Shown one piece after another: positions 9,047 to 18,526 of a DNA stretch of 64,000 nt. The notes under the pieces are model-generated. The model saw only the letters and a list, made by a program, of their open reading frames with translations, ran no database searches and was not told where the DNA came from. Numbering within the stretch: the stretch's first letter is position 1; each line of letters begins with the position of its first letter. The translations under genes were made by a program, and so were the position numbers. The stretch comes from Burkholderia sp052045245. GTDB lineage: Bacteria; Pseudomonadota; Gammaproteobacteria; Burkholderiales; Burkholderiaceae. The DNA is taken from the NCBI RefSeq assembly GCF_052045245.1, contig NZ_JBQEON010000002.1, positions 62,001 through 126,000 on the forward strand. The letters run 5' to 3'.

Positions 9047-10681
9047 ATGGCACGAGTCTTTCCGAATGGCTGGGAGGCGCTGGCGGTCAGCGGCGCGGCA
9101 CAACGCGAGATCGAGACGCTCGAGACGCTGCGGCGCGACTTGCCGGACAGCTACACCGTCTACCACGGCGTGCACTGGACCCACCTCGACAAGGGCTTCG
9201 CCATTTTCGGCGAGGCCGACTTCGTCGTCGTCGGGCCGTCGGGCCGCGTGCTCGTGATCGAGCAGAAATCCGGCCCGCTCGAGGAAACGCCCGACGGGCT
9301 GGCCAAGGTGTACGGGGCGACCCGCAAGCGCGTGTCGTCCCAACTGGCCAGAACGATTGCCGGGATGCACGGCCGCTTCAAGACGGCGTTCGGGACGATG
9401 CGCTATCGGCTCGAGGAGCTGTTGTACTGCCCGGACTACCGCGTGAAGCAGCCGGAAATCGCCGGCGTGAACCCGGAGCGGATCGTCGACGCGACGCGCC
9501 GTGCCGCGCTGCCGTCGATCGTCCAGGCCATCCTGCCCGCCGACGAGGCGCGCTTGCCCTGTGCGGACCGCATTCACGCGTTCCTGGCGGACGAGCTGTC
9601 GCTGACGGCGGATGTCGGCGCGACCATCGGCGAGGTGGCGCGCGTCGTCACGCGGATCTCGGGCGGCCTCGCGACATGGGCGCGTGCGATCGAGTGCCGG
9701 CCGTTTCGCCTGCGGGTGATCGGCACGGCCGGGTCCGGCAAGACGCAGCTCGCGCTGCGCGTGCTCGAGGACGCGTCGAAGGCGGGCCGGCGGGCGCTGT
9801 ATCTGTGCTTCAACCGGCCGCTGGCCGATCATCTGCGCCGGATCGCGCCGCCCGATGCGACCGTGCTCACGTACCACACGCTCTGCCAGCAGGCCGCGGC
9901 ACGATGCGGCGACACGATCGACTTTGCCGACGGCGGCGTGTTCGAGCGGCTCGAGCGCGCGCTTGCCGGCTGGCAGCCGGACGACGCCGAGCGCTTCGAC
10001 ACGATCGTCGTCGACGAAGGGCAGGACTTCCTGCAGGACTGGGTGGCGCCGATCGAGCGGCTGCTGCGCGGCGACGGCAAGCTGTGGTGGCTCGAGGATC
10101 CGATGCAGAACCTCTATCGGCGCGACGGCGTCGCGCTGCCCGGCTGGGTCGAAGTGCGGGCGATGTCGAACTATCGCAGCCCGCGCGACATCGTGCGCTT
10201 CGTCGGCGCGCTCGCCGGCGCGCCGATGGGATTCGAGGCGGCCAGCCCGTTCGACGGTTCGGACGTGGGCCTCATGACCTATGCCGGCGCGCATGCCGCG
10301 CAGACGACACGGCAGGCGATCGACGCCGCGCTGGCTGCCGGCTTCGCGCCGTCCGACATCGCGCTGCTGAGCTTCCACGGTCGGGACAAGTCGCTGTTTA
10401 CCGTCCTGGACCGGATCGGCGCGCACGCGTTGCGCAGCTTCACCGGCGCTTACGACGCACACGGCGCGCCGGTGTACCGGGACGGCGAGCTGCGGTTCGA
10501 TTCGGTGTTCCGGTTCAAGGGGCAAAGCGCGCCGTGCGTGATCCTCACCGAAGTCGATTTCGAGCAGTTCGACGAGATCGCGCTGCGGCGGCTGTTCGTC
10601 GGCGCGACGCGCGCGACGGTCAAGCTGTTCGTCGTGATGTCGGATCGGGCGGCGCGGATGTTGATGGAGCGGATCGGGTAG
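9047..10681 (+). CDS. NERD nuclease-related domain / superfamily 1 helicase fusion
   Basis: Protein of 544 residues. The first ~140 form a NERD domain, a PD-(D/E)xK-like fold, with E56-x-D58 in FGEADFVVV and E72-x-K74 in VLVIEQKSG as candidate catalytic residues. A UvrD/Rep-type ATPase follows: Walker A GTAGSGKT at 226-233, Walker B VVDEGQD at 321-327, an NYRS motif, and a C-terminal motif V/VI region ending RRLFVGATRA. It therefore combines a predicted DNA-cutting and a translocating activity. It begins 10 bp after the WYL gene, suggesting co-transcription. NERD-helicases occur in several defence contexts; the exact system is not identified. Confidence 0.85.
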   Translation: MARVFPNGWEALAVSGAAQREIETLETLRRDLPDSYTVYHGVHWTHLDKGFAIFGEADFVVVGPSGRVLVIEQKSGPLEETPDGLAKVYGATRKRVSSQLARTIAGMHGRFKTAFGTMRYRLEELLYCPDYRVKQPEIAGVNPERIVDATRRAALPSIVQAILPADEARLPCADRIHAFLADELSLTADVGATIGEVARVVTRISGGLATWARAIECRPFRLRVIGTAGSGKTQLALRVLEDASKAGRRALYLCFNRPLADHLRRIAPPDATVLTYHTLCQQAAARCGDTIDFADGGVFERLERALAGWQPDDAERFDTIVVDEGQDFLQDWVAPIERLLRGDGKLWWLEDPMQNLYRRDGVALPGWVEVRAMSNYRSPRDIVRFVGALAGAPMGFEAASPFDGSDVGLMTYAGAHAAQTTRQAIDAALAAGFAPSDIALLSFHGRDKSLFTVLDRIGAHALRSFTGAYDAHGAPVYRDGELRFDSVFRFKGQSAPCVILTEVDFEQFDEIALRRLFVGATRATVKLFVVMSDRAARMLMERIG

Positions 10682-10719
10682 CAAGGGGCGGGAAGGCGAA
10701 TGGCGGTGCGTTCGCTGCC

Positions 10720-12060
10720 ATGGATTCAACAATTGTGATGGTGTCATTCATGCAGATGTCGTGGGGGCTATTGGGCCCGGAAATGCTGACGGCCGAACGC
10801 CGGACGCGGACGCTGAACCTCGGCGCGTCCGTGCGAGCGTTCAACGAGCTGGCGGTGCCGGGACTGGGCGGGCTGTGGTTCGCGAAGCAGTTGTTTCTGG
10901 CCACGCTCGGGGTGCGCGCGGCGGAGCACGCGCGCGCGAGCCGGTTGAAAGTCACCAATATCGAGGCGGGGAATGCGATCGAGGCGATTGCGTGCTGGTC
11001 GGGGTTCCGGCGCAACGGGCACGCGCAGGACGCGCGTCTGCGCGGGTTTCGCAAGTTGAATGGCCAGCAGGATCTGACGTTCGCACGGGTGCGCAAACCG
11101 GGTTTTTATGTCAGTCAGCCGATGCGGATGTCGATCGTTCAGGCGTTGCCGTCGTTTGGCCTCGTGGACACCGGCGCGAGCCGGTTCAATGCGTTTCAGT
11201 GCACGCCGGCCGGCGAAGCGCTGATCGACGCTCAAGCCAGCCGCTACGAGCCGTGCTATCGCACCCAGGGCGTGCTGGATTATCTGGTGTACTGGATGAG
11301 CCGCGGTGAACGGCTCACGGACAAGCACGAGTTTGCCGACGCGCTGTCGCCGCTTGAAGCGATGACGCCTGACGCACTGGCGCTGGTCGCACAGCAGTTG
11401 CGCATCGGTGGCGGCGACACGGAGGACCGGCAGGCGCGTCGGCGGGCCGCGCTTGAGTGGGTGAACGCGGTGCGTGAGGGCGGCGACGAGGATCGCACGC
11501 TCAACTGGGCGCGGCGCCCTGGCGCGATCGTCAACGAGCACTGGAACGACTTGCGCGCGGGCGCGCGGCTGTTCCGTGCCCGTGACGAAGCGCTGGCCGT
11601 ACTCGACGCGCTGGAAGCCGCGATTGCGGCCAACGGAAGCCGACCGAGCTTCGAGCTCGGCGCACGCATCCCCGACGCCGTCGCGGAGCGGCTCGACACG
11701 CTCGCCGTGGCCGCGCAGGCGTTCCTCGACGAAGGGCATGACGAGGCTGGCGCGCAGCAATTTTGCCGCGAATGTACCGATCCCGACCACACGAAGCGCC
11801 TCGAAACGCTGGTGCTGCGCGACGAGCGGGTATTGCGCCTCAGGTACGGACAGGTCGTTCCCGGGCCGGCATTCCGGGCCGGTGCGACCGCCGCGGCGGA
11901 CCCGGCCGAGTCCGACGAAGCGGCGCCGACGGTGCGCTCGGAAATCGTCTGGCCCGCGGGCATCTCGTATCGCATCCAGAACCTGTTCCTGCTGAATGCC
12001 GACTTGCACGGCCAGCTCGATCACTGGCTTGACTCCCGCAGCCCGGAGGCAGAAGCATGA
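10720..12060 (+). CDS. Unrecognised protein, winged-helix-like; first gene of a coupled trio
   Basis: Predicted protein of 446 residues that I cannot assign to a family. Residues about 130-180 (MSIVQALPSFGLVDTG then FQCTPAGEALID) read like a winged-helix repressor/PadR-type domain (leucine-rich helix, GL-V-D wing, T-xx-G turn). The C-terminal half is helical and includes a CREC cysteine pair. No catalytic motif, signal peptide or membrane helix is visible. The start is uncertain: ATG at 10720, 10738 or 10750, with GGGAAGG at 10689-10695 as the nearest purine-rich stretch. Its stop overlaps the start of the PLD gene (ATGA, 12057-12060), so it is translated together with the two nuclease/helicase-type genes and probably acts in the same complex. 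Confidence 0.75.
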   Translation: MDSTIVMVSFMQMSWGLLGPEMLTAERRTRTLNLGASVRAFNELAVPGLGGLWFAKQLFLATLGVRAAEHARASRLKVTNIEAGNAIEAIACWSGFRRNGHAQDARLRGFRKLNGQQDLTFARVRKPGFYVSQPMRMSIVQALPSFGLVDTGASRFNAFQCTPAGEALIDAQASRYEPCYRTQGVLDYLVYWMSRGERLTDKHEFADALSPLEAMTPDALALVAQQLRIGGGDTEDRQARRRAALEWVNAVREGGDEDRTLNWARRPGAIVNEHWNDLRAGARLFRARDEALAVLDALEAAIAANGSRPSFELGARIPDAVAERLDTLAVAAQAFLDEGHDEAGAQQFCRECTDPDHTKRLETLVLRDERVLRLRYGQVVPGPAFRAGATAAADPAESDEAAPTVRSEIVWPAGISYRIQNLFLLNADLHGQLDHWLDSRSPEAEA

Positions 12061-14069
12061 GCAGCAACGCACGGGCCGTCAAGCGGCCGTCGCTGGCACA
12101 ACTTTTCGACGCACCGGACGACTTTCTCGGGCATTTCGGCTGGCTGTGCGGTTATGCGGCCGATCCGGCCTTTCTCAATGACGCACTCGAGCGCTTCACC
12201 GGCCAGACCTCTGCGCGTCGTGCAGCGGGCGGGCGCATCGCGCTCGCGATGATGCTCGATCCGGGCAACCCACTGATCACGGCGGTCGACGTGCCGGGAT
12301 TGATTCATCTGCCGATGCGCAGAGATGTGCCGCGCCCGTTCCGCTTGCTGCATGCGAAAGTGGCGTTGCTCGGCTTTCGTCACCAGGACGATGCGTCGCG
12401 CTGGTGCGTGCGGCTGATCGTCTCAACCGGCAACTGGACGCGCGAGACGCTCGAGGACAGCCTGGATCTCGTGTGGAGCATCGACGTCGCCGGCGACATG
12501 CTGGCGAATCGCGACGACGACACGAAAACCGCGTGCGCCGACGTGCGCGCCGCGTGGCGAATGATCGCGCGGCTCGAGCCGCATTTCGATGCACGCATCT
12601 TCGCGGCCATCGGCGGCGCGTTGCCGGGCGAATCGGCGCATGCGGATAGACAGCTGCGGGGCTGGATCGAGCAGTGCGAACAGGCGGCGGGGCGTGCCCG
12701 CCCGCGCTTTCTCGACAACTGGGACAAGTCGTTGCTGACGCAACTGCCCGTGTTCGCGGAGCGTGCGACGGGCGGCGCGGCCTGCAATCGGCTCGCGATG
12801 GGCTCGGGATTCTTCGAGTCGGTGTCGGCCGGCGCGAGTGGTGCGCCGCCCACGCTGCTGAGGATCATCGCCGAGCTGAAGCGTACCGGTCGGATCACCG
12901 CGAACTGCAGGATCGACGTGTTCGTCAATCCCGACGCGTGTCAGGCAGTCGCGGGTGCCGTCGCCGCGCTGGCGGCGCATGGCGTGACGGTGCGGCACGC
13001 ACACGCGCCGGAAGCCGTGTTCGGTACGGCGGCGAACGAGCGACGGACGTTGCATGCGAAGTTCCTGTTCGCCGCGAACGAGCGCAACGGTTCCAATGCC
13101 TGCACGAGTGCGTGGCTGTACCTCGGATCGGGCAACCTGACGAAGCCGGGTCTCCTGTCGCCGGTCAGTGCGCACGGTGGAAACCTGGAAGCCGGGGTCG
13201 TGTTCGCCGTAGACGAGTTGCAATGGGAAGCGCGGCGCGGCGTACCGCCGGGGCGCGTCCTCGGCAACGTGCTGCCGGTGCAGCGCAGCGCATGCGTCGG
13301 AATTAACCAGACGCTCACGCCCGGCGCGGACATGCCCGAGCGCCCCGACGAATGCATGGCGGCGCCGGTTGCCTGGTTGACCTGGTGCGACGCCGGTCCG
13401 GCGGGGCCGGGCAGATTGACGCCGGCCGAGCCGATGGACGGGTTGGACGTGATCGGCCCGGCTGGCGCGCCGTGCGACAGGCGCGCGGATGCTTTCGTGT
13501 GGCCGGGCGATCGTCCGCGGCAGGTCGAGGTTCGCTGGGTCGATGCGGATGGCCCAGGGCGTGCCACTGTGCCGGTGCTCGACGAATTCGGGCGGGTGGC
13601 GGCGACGCCGCTGACCACGCTGGACGTCGACGAAATCTGGTGGCAACTCGCGAGCTTTCCGATGGCGCCGGACGACGATGTGCCGGACCGCTTCGGCGAA
13701 GGGTTCGATCCGGCGCCGACCGTTGCGCCAGGCGTGGCGCCGGCCGACGGACGCACGTATCCGATCCGCCGGATGATGGAGCTCGTCGAGAACATCGCGC
13801 AGCGGCAGACGGCGGTCGACGTAGCAGACTGGCATGCGTGGTGCAGCCGGCTCGAGCAGACGCTCGCTCGTGCGGCGGACAGCGCCGGTGTCGCGGCCTT
13901 CGCCGAACTCGGGCTGAATCCGTTGTCGCCGCTGCGGGCGGCGCCGTTCCGGCCGGCGTACGCGGAGACCGGCGACAGTCCCGCTGGCGCCCGCTATGAG
14001 GCGGCGCTGACGACCATTGAACAGGCCTGGGCGGTCGACTCGCTACCGGCATTGGGGAGCATGGCATGA
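12057..14069 (+). CDS. Phospholipase-D-like (double HxK) protein
   Basis: Protein of 670 residues with two PLD-superfamily half-sites. H99-x-K in LLHAKVALLG is followed by IVSTGNWT, and H333-x-K in LHAKFLFA is followed by LYLGSGNLTKPG. The spacing and the GSGNLT element are those of PLD-type nucleases, where one His forms the phospho-enzyme intermediate. The acidic residue of the classical HKD is replaced by Asn or Ser-type residues, as in many DNA-processing members. A long C-terminal region (about 400-670) has no recognised domain. It overlaps its neighbours by 4 bases at both ends and sits directly before an SNF2 helicase, a pairing known from several restriction-like systems. Confidence 0.8.
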   Translation: MSSNARAVKRPSLAQLFDAPDDFLGHFGWLCGYAADPAFLNDALERFTGQTSARRAAGGRIALAMMLDPGNPLITAVDVPGLIHLPMRRDVPRPFRLLHAKVALLGFRHQDDASRWCVRLIVSTGNWTRETLEDSLDLVWSIDVAGDMLANRDDDTKTACADVRAAWRMIARLEPHFDARIFAAIGGALPGESAHADRQLRGWIEQCEQAAGRARPRFLDNWDKSLLTQLPVFAERATGGAACNRLAMGSGFFESVSAGASGAPPTLLRIIAELKRTGRITANCRIDVFVNPDACQAVAGAVAALAAHGVTVRHAHAPEAVFGTAANERRTLHAKFLFAANERNGSNACTSAWLYLGSGNLTKPGLLSPVSAHGGNLEAGVVFAVDELQWEARRGVPPGRVLGNVLPVQRSACVGINQTLTPGADMPERPDECMAAPVAWLTWCDAGPAGPGRLTPAEPMDGLDVIGPAGAPCDRRADAFVWPGDRPRQVEVRWVDADGPGRATVPVLDEFGRVAATPLTTLDVDEIWWQLASFPMAPDDDVPDRFGEGFDPAPTVAPGVAPADGRTYPIRRMMELVENIAQRQTAVDVADWHAWCSRLEQTLARAADSAGVAAFAELGLNPLSPLRAAPFRPAYAETGDSPAGARYEAALTTIEQAWAVDSLPALGSMA

Positions 14070-16840
14070 AGGAAGCATTCCTCGGATGGGAGGCGGTCGG
14101 TGCGCGTCTGATGCGCATCGCGGAAGCGGCACACGCCGCTGCCGACGAACCGGTGCAGGCGGCCGGCTGGCGACTGAACGACGGGCAGTGCGCGAGCCTG
14201 CGCGCGATTGCCGGCAGGCTGCCCGGGAACGGCCTGATCATTGCGGACGAAGTCGGCATGGGCAAGACACGAATTGCCGTTGCCGTCGCGCGGGCCGTGA
14301 TCGAATGCGGCGGGCGTGTCGCGATTCTCGTGCCGCCCGGTCTCGGATATCAATGGGGTGCGGAATTGCGGGACGGCGATGTGCAGTCGCCGATGCTGTT
14401 GCGTAGTCCATTGCAATACCTGTGCGCGTGGAAAGACGAGGATCCTGCGATGCGCAAGCCCTGGTTCGACGAGCGCGCGGTATTGATTTCGCATGCATTC
14501 GGCACATGGCCGCTTGGCGGCAGCCGGCAAGAATGGCGCTGGCGGTTGCCTTCCGCGCTTTGTACGCGCTGGCGTGAGCGCCCGCGTGGGAGTCAGTCGG
14601 CGCGGCGCGGCGATCGCGAGCGGGAATATCTGCGCCGTGCGGTGGCCGGCATCGTCGATGCCGCGTCGGTCGATCCGGACGGGCCGATGGCGCGGCGGCT
14701 GACCGGGCTGGTCGAGACAATGATGCCGGGCGACCGGCGCCGCATGGGACTGAACGATTCGGCAGAGTATCGCAGCGGCCGCAAGCTGCGCCCGGCACTT
14801 GAGCAAGCGGTCGGCGCAGGCCTGGGTGCATTCGATCTGATCATCATCGACGAAGCCCACAAGGGCCGCGGAGACGACAGCGGGCTGTCGAAGCTGCTCG
14901 AGAACGTGCTGCTTGCGTCCCCGTCCGTGCGGCGCATTGCGCTGACGGCCACGCCGGTGGAACTCGACTCCGCGCAATGGAAGCAGACGCTGGGCCGCAT
15001 CGGCGCCGATGCCGAAGCGGTGGGCAACGTGATCGAGCGATACTCGCAGGCCGTCCGGCGGGTGCGCCAATGTGTCGGTAACGACGAGGCGCGCGACGCA
15101 TACAAGACGGAGGCGGCGGCGTTTCGGCATGCGCTCGCACGCTGGGTGTTGCGGCGCGACAAGCGCAACGACCGGTATGTGCAGGCGTTCGCGCGAATGG
15201 CGAACGAACCGGGTCACGCGTATCGGCGCGAACGCGAGATTGTGGTCGATACCGTGCGGCTCGACGACCGGTGGAAGCAGGCCGTCTGTGCGGCCGAGTC
15301 CCTGTCTTTCGTCGGCAGGCAGGCGGACGCCGGCTGGTCGCGTCTCGCGACGCGCCTGCGGCTCACGATGGGGAACGGGCATGGCATCGCGACGCTGATG
15401 GATCGCGCGACCCGTGATGCCGACACCGATCGCAAGCAGGAAGAGCACGACAAGGCGGCCGGCGCCGAATCGGTCATGGCCGATCCTCCGCCCGATGCCG
15501 CTGCCGACGCCAAGGCGCGGCAGCGCGCGCAATGGTGGATCGACGTGGCGACGCGCCCGTTCGGCGACGGGCGCGGCCCGCTTTACGACCACCCGGCGAT
15601 CCTGGCTGCGGTTGCCGAGATCGATGCGGTCACGCGGCGCGGCGAGAAGGTTCTCGTGTTCGGCCGGTTCACGCGCCCGCTGCGGGCGCTGGTCGATCTC
15701 ATCAACGCGCGCGAGATGTTGACGTGTCTTGATCAAGGCAAGCCCTGGCCGCAGAGGAAGCTGAACGATCGTGAGTGGCCAGCGGTGCAGGCGGCGCATC
15801 GTCAACTGAAGCGCACTGGCGTGCCTGAGCGCGACGCGCTTGAACGCGCGCTCGAGCACAACTACAGGACGCGCGAAACCGAGCGGGAAAAGTATCGAGA
15901 TGACTTGCTGAGTCTGATCGGGCAGGGCTTGCGCGACGACACGTCGAATGCATGGGCGAGACATCTGTTCGAGGCCTTCGAGCGGGCTGCCGACACGCGC
16001 CGCGCCGGCAGTGCCGACGCGAACCCGCGGGCGCTCGTGGCACGTGCGATGCATGCGCTGCGGGGCAGCGACCTGGAGCGGCGCGATCCGTCGGTCTATG
16101 CGGCGGCCTTCGTCGAACTGGTCGAGGCGACCAGCGATCGCGACGTCGAGCAGACCGAAATGGAAGCATCCGGGGACGCTGAATTCGACGACGCCGATTT
16201 CGATGCCGCGTGGAAGACGATCGAAGCGCGCCTGAACGAAGAATTCAACCGTCCCGAGGGTGGCTTCGCCCGTCTGATGCATGGTGAAACCAAGCCGGAG
16301 ACGCGCAGGATGCAGCAGCTCGCCTTCAATCGAGCCCATGTGTACCCGCGAGTGCTGGTCGCACAGTCGATGGTCGGGCGCGAGGGACTCAACCTGCACC
16401 GTGCATGCCGAACCGTGGTGTTGTTGCATCCGGAATGGAACCCCGCGGTCGTCGAGCAGCAGATCGGGCGCGTCGATCGTCTCGGCAGTCTGTGGGAGTC
16501 GCTGATCGACCGCGCCATGCACGGCGCGCACCCAGATGATGTTCCGCGCATCGAATTCTGCCCGGTCGTATTCAAGGGGACCTACGACGAAGTGAACTGG
16601 CGCGTGCTGCACGAGCGCTGGGAGGATCTGCGCGCGCAGCTGCACGGTGTCGTCGTGTCGCCGCGTCTGGCGGAGTGTCACCCGGAGTTGATCAGGGAGA
16701 TCGACGATATCAACCGCGCCGCACCGGACTTTACGCCACCGCCGGAGCCCGATGCGGAACAGCCCGCCGGGACGCAGCGTGCGGCGCAGAACGATGACCG
16801 GTTCTCGGCCCGCGACACCGGACAGGAAGGGCACGGCTGA
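14066..16840 (+). CDS. SNF2/RapA-type superfamily 2 helicase
   Basis: Protein of 924 residues. Helicase motif I is DEVGMGKT at 61-68, motif Ia is VPPGLGYQW, motif II DEAH at 262-265 (IIIDEAHKGRG) and motif III LTATPVEL. Motif V GREGLNL begins at 771 and motif VI is EQQIGRVDRLGS. This is the SWI2/SNF2-RapA branch, an ATP-driven dsDNA translocase. A large helical insertion (about 420-760) separates the two RecA lobes, as in DrmD- and DpdE-like defence proteins. Translation is coupled to the PLD gene through ATGA at 14066-14069. All ATPase motifs are intact, so activity is expected. Confidence 0.9.
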   Translation: MKEAFLGWEAVGARLMRIAEAAHAAADEPVQAAGWRLNDGQCASLRAIAGRLPGNGLIIADEVGMGKTRIAVAVARAVIECGGRVAILVPPGLGYQWGAELRDGDVQSPMLLRSPLQYLCAWKDEDPAMRKPWFDERAVLISHAFGTWPLGGSRQEWRWRLPSALCTRWRERPRGSQSARRGDREREYLRRAVAGIVDAASVDPDGPMARRLTGLVETMMPGDRRRMGLNDSAEYRSGRKLRPALEQAVGAGLGAFDLIIIDEAHKGRGDDSGLSKLLENVLLASPSVRRIALTATPVELDSAQWKQTLGRIGADAEAVGNVIERYSQAVRRVRQCVGNDEARDAYKTEAAAFRHALARWVLRRDKRNDRYVQAFARMANEPGHAYRREREIVVDTVRLDDRWKQAVCAAESLSFVGRQADAGWSRLATRLRLTMGNGHGIATLMDRATRDADTDRKQEEHDKAAGAESVMADPPPDAAADAKARQRAQWWIDVATRPFGDGRGPLYDHPAILAAVAEIDAVTRRGEKVLVFGRFTRPLRALVDLINAREMLTCLDQGKPWPQRKLNDREWPAVQAAHRQLKRTGVPERDALERALEHNYRTRETEREKYRDDLLSLIGQGLRDDTSNAWARHLFEAFERAADTRRAGSADANPRALVARAMHALRGSDLERRDPSVYAAAFVELVEATSDRDVEQTEMEASGDAEFDDADFDAAWKTIEARLNEEFNRPEGGFARLMHGETKPETRRMQQLAFNRAHVYPRVLVAQSMVGREGLNLHRACRTVVLLHPEWNPAVVEQQIGRVDRLGSLWESLIDRAMHGAHPDDVPRIEFCPVVFKGTYDEVNWRVLHERWEDLRAQLHGVVVSPRLAECHPELIREIDDINRAAPDFTPPPEPDAEQPAGTQRAAQNDDRFSARDTGQEGHG

Positions 16841-16855
16841 AGCTGTCTGCCGGCG

Positions 16856-16872
16856 TCGCATCGCCGATGCGA
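16856..16872. promoter_or_regulatory. Palindrome between helicase and last island gene
   Basis: TCGCATCG-C-CGATGCGA, a perfect 8-1-8 palindrome 15 bp after the helicase stop, in the 132-bp gap before the next gene. It could be a protein-binding site or, if the short loop opens, an attenuating hairpin. Nothing else decides between these. Confidence 0.35.
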
Positions 16873-16972
16873 AGCTCGTTCCGAAGCAACCGCACGTTCC
16901 CCTCACGGGGCAGCCCGTCGGCCCGATTCGCGGTTCGGCAAAGGTCGTTTCAATGAAGCAAAAAGGAAATCG

Positions 16973-18526
16973 ATGAATCGCAATGCGTTCGTCGCGCAAC
17001 CCGCGGTCGCGGAGTTCGTGACGTGGCTCGCCGAACAGTTGCCGACCCTCCCTGTCCGACTGCGGTTTGCTCGCAGCAAATTCGTTCCCGGTGGCCTGGA
17101 TATCCGCGTGATCGGCATCGAAGCCGTGCTCGCGCGATATTGCTGGAACAGTTCATGGATCGATCCGGACACCGGGCGACGGATCGACTCGCACGACTGG
17201 CAAACGACGCGGGCATCGCTGCGACGACTGAGCGGCTTGCTGCGCGCGGCCGTTGCCAGCGGCGACGACGAACTTGCAGGCGTAGTCGCGCGCGAAGTGT
17301 TGCGATGGGGCGGCGTGGTCGGCGCGCTGCCGTTTATCGGCGCGAAGGTCAGGAACCGGGCATTCCGTGCATACCTGCAATCGCTTACGCCGCTGTTGGC
17401 GCTGGATGGTTCGCAGTCGACAGACGATTTGCATGCGCTTAACGTCGAGCGCTTCGACGCCGGGTTGACCAAGGTCCATGCGCTGCTCGATACGACCGGT
17501 TCGCCGATCTACGATAGCCGGGTCGGCGCGGCACTGGCGATGCTGTCCGAGCGGTTTCGCGCCGATGCCGGACGCGCTGGGGTTCGGCACACTCCGCTGC
17601 GCTTCCCGTCAGGGCCGGCGCGCGGCGAGCAGATTCGCGATCCGGGCGCGCTGGGTTTGGCGGGCGCGCCGCAGTTCCATACGCGTCGGGTGCCGGCGGA
17701 GTCGTGGGCGCGCTGGCAGTTGCAAGCGGGCTGGATCATCCGTGCCGTGCTGGAACGAACCACATGGTTCGCGGACGAGCCGCATGGCGACGGGGCGAGT
17801 CTGATCGCCGCGCGCTGCCACGCGTTCGAAGCCGCACTGTTCATGATCGGCTATGACATCCGCAGCGTGGCCGGCGGAGATTGCGGCGGCGACATCGTTC
17901 GCGCCGGCGGTGAGCGTGTCGCAGCCGTTCCGACCGGCAACTATGTGCCGACCGGGCATCCGTTCAGCGCAGTGCTGGCGACTTATTCGGCTTACCGCGA
18001 AACCGGTCCGGCGAAGCACGACGCTGGCGCGTTCAGGCAATGGCTCGACTTGCCAGCGCATGCCGCAGGATACGCCGCGTTCGCGCGAAATTTCCGGAGC
18101 TACTGTTATCCGCTCGGCGCGCGCGAATTCAATTTGTACGATCGCCCGCTCGACGAAATCCGGACGATCGCACAGGGTGGCGAAGCGGGCTTGATCACCG
18201 CGAACGGCGGCGAACCCGAATTTGTCGTCGGTGACGACCGCGAACAGGTGTGTGTCGTCGATGCGGGGCTGGCCGGCTATTGCAGACTGGCCGATACGAC
18301 GGCCGATGCACGCAAGCGCCGCCTCATCGCCGGCGGATTCGCCGGCACGGCACATTCGGCCGATACCCTGATGTCGGTCGGACGGAGCGTCGGCCGGCAT
18401 TTCGGGTTGCTCGACGGGCGGGGCCGTCCGACGGCATTCTTCTTCCGGTTCTTCGGCAGCGGCTTCGACGAATTTCGCGATCGCCTCGGGGTCGATCGCA
18501 ACGGGCGCGATCTGCGCCCACGCTGA
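16973..18526 (+). CDS. Island protein with an IYDSRV motif, possibly OGG-fold
   Basis: Protein of 517 residues with no membrane segment or signal peptide. Its most distinctive stretch is RFDAGLTKVHALLDTTGSPI followed by YDSRVGAAL (about residues 160-190) and a later LRFP and WARWQLQAGW. That pattern recalls, from memory, a bacterial family annotated as 8-oxoguanine-DNA-glycosylase (OGG) fold proteins, with Lys and Asp as possible catalytic residues. This is a weak identification. The start at 16973 has AAAAGGAAATCG in front. The gene follows the helicase by 132 bp on the same strand and ends the island; the next gene is convergent. It may recognise or excise a modified base for the upstream machinery. 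Confidence 0.6.
   Translation: MNRNAFVAQPAVAEFVTWLAEQLPTLPVRLRFARSKFVPGGLDIRVIGIEAVLARYCWNSSWIDPDTGRRIDSHDWQTTRASLRRLSGLLRAAVASGDDELAGVVAREVLRWGGVVGALPFIGAKVRNRAFRAYLQSLTPLLALDGSQSTDDLHALNVERFDAGLTKVHALLDTTGSPIYDSRVGAALAMLSERFRADAGRAGVRHTPLRFPSGPARGEQIRDPGALGLAGAPQFHTRRVPAESWARWQLQAGWIIRAVLERTTWFADEPHGDGASLIAARCHAFEAALFMIGYDIRSVAGGDCGGDIVRAGGERVAAVPTGNYVPTGHPFSAVLATYSAYRETGPAKHDAGAFRQWLDLPAHAAGYAAFARNFRSYCYPLGAREFNLYDRPLDEIRTIAQGGEAGLITANGGEPEFVVGDDREQVCVVDAGLAGYCRLADTTADARKRRLIAGGFAGTAHSADTLMSVGRSVGRHFGLLDGRGRPTAFFFRFFGSGFDEFRDRLGVDRNGRDLRPR

Noticed and set aside
13994..16999. Antisense frame of about 1,000 codons opposite the SNF2 helicase
   Set aside because: The sense protein has all helicase motifs; the antisense product has none.
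8017..18526. Calling the island DISARM, Dpd or BREX
   Set aside because: No DUF1998 (drmB), drmA, dpdA, methyltransferase, or pglZ/brxC. Shared PLD and SNF2 modules alone do not justify the name.
8017..18526. A mobile-element boundary (integrase, tRNA, att repeats)
   Set aside because: No integrase, transposase or tRNA was seen at either end and I could not find flanking direct repeats by eye.
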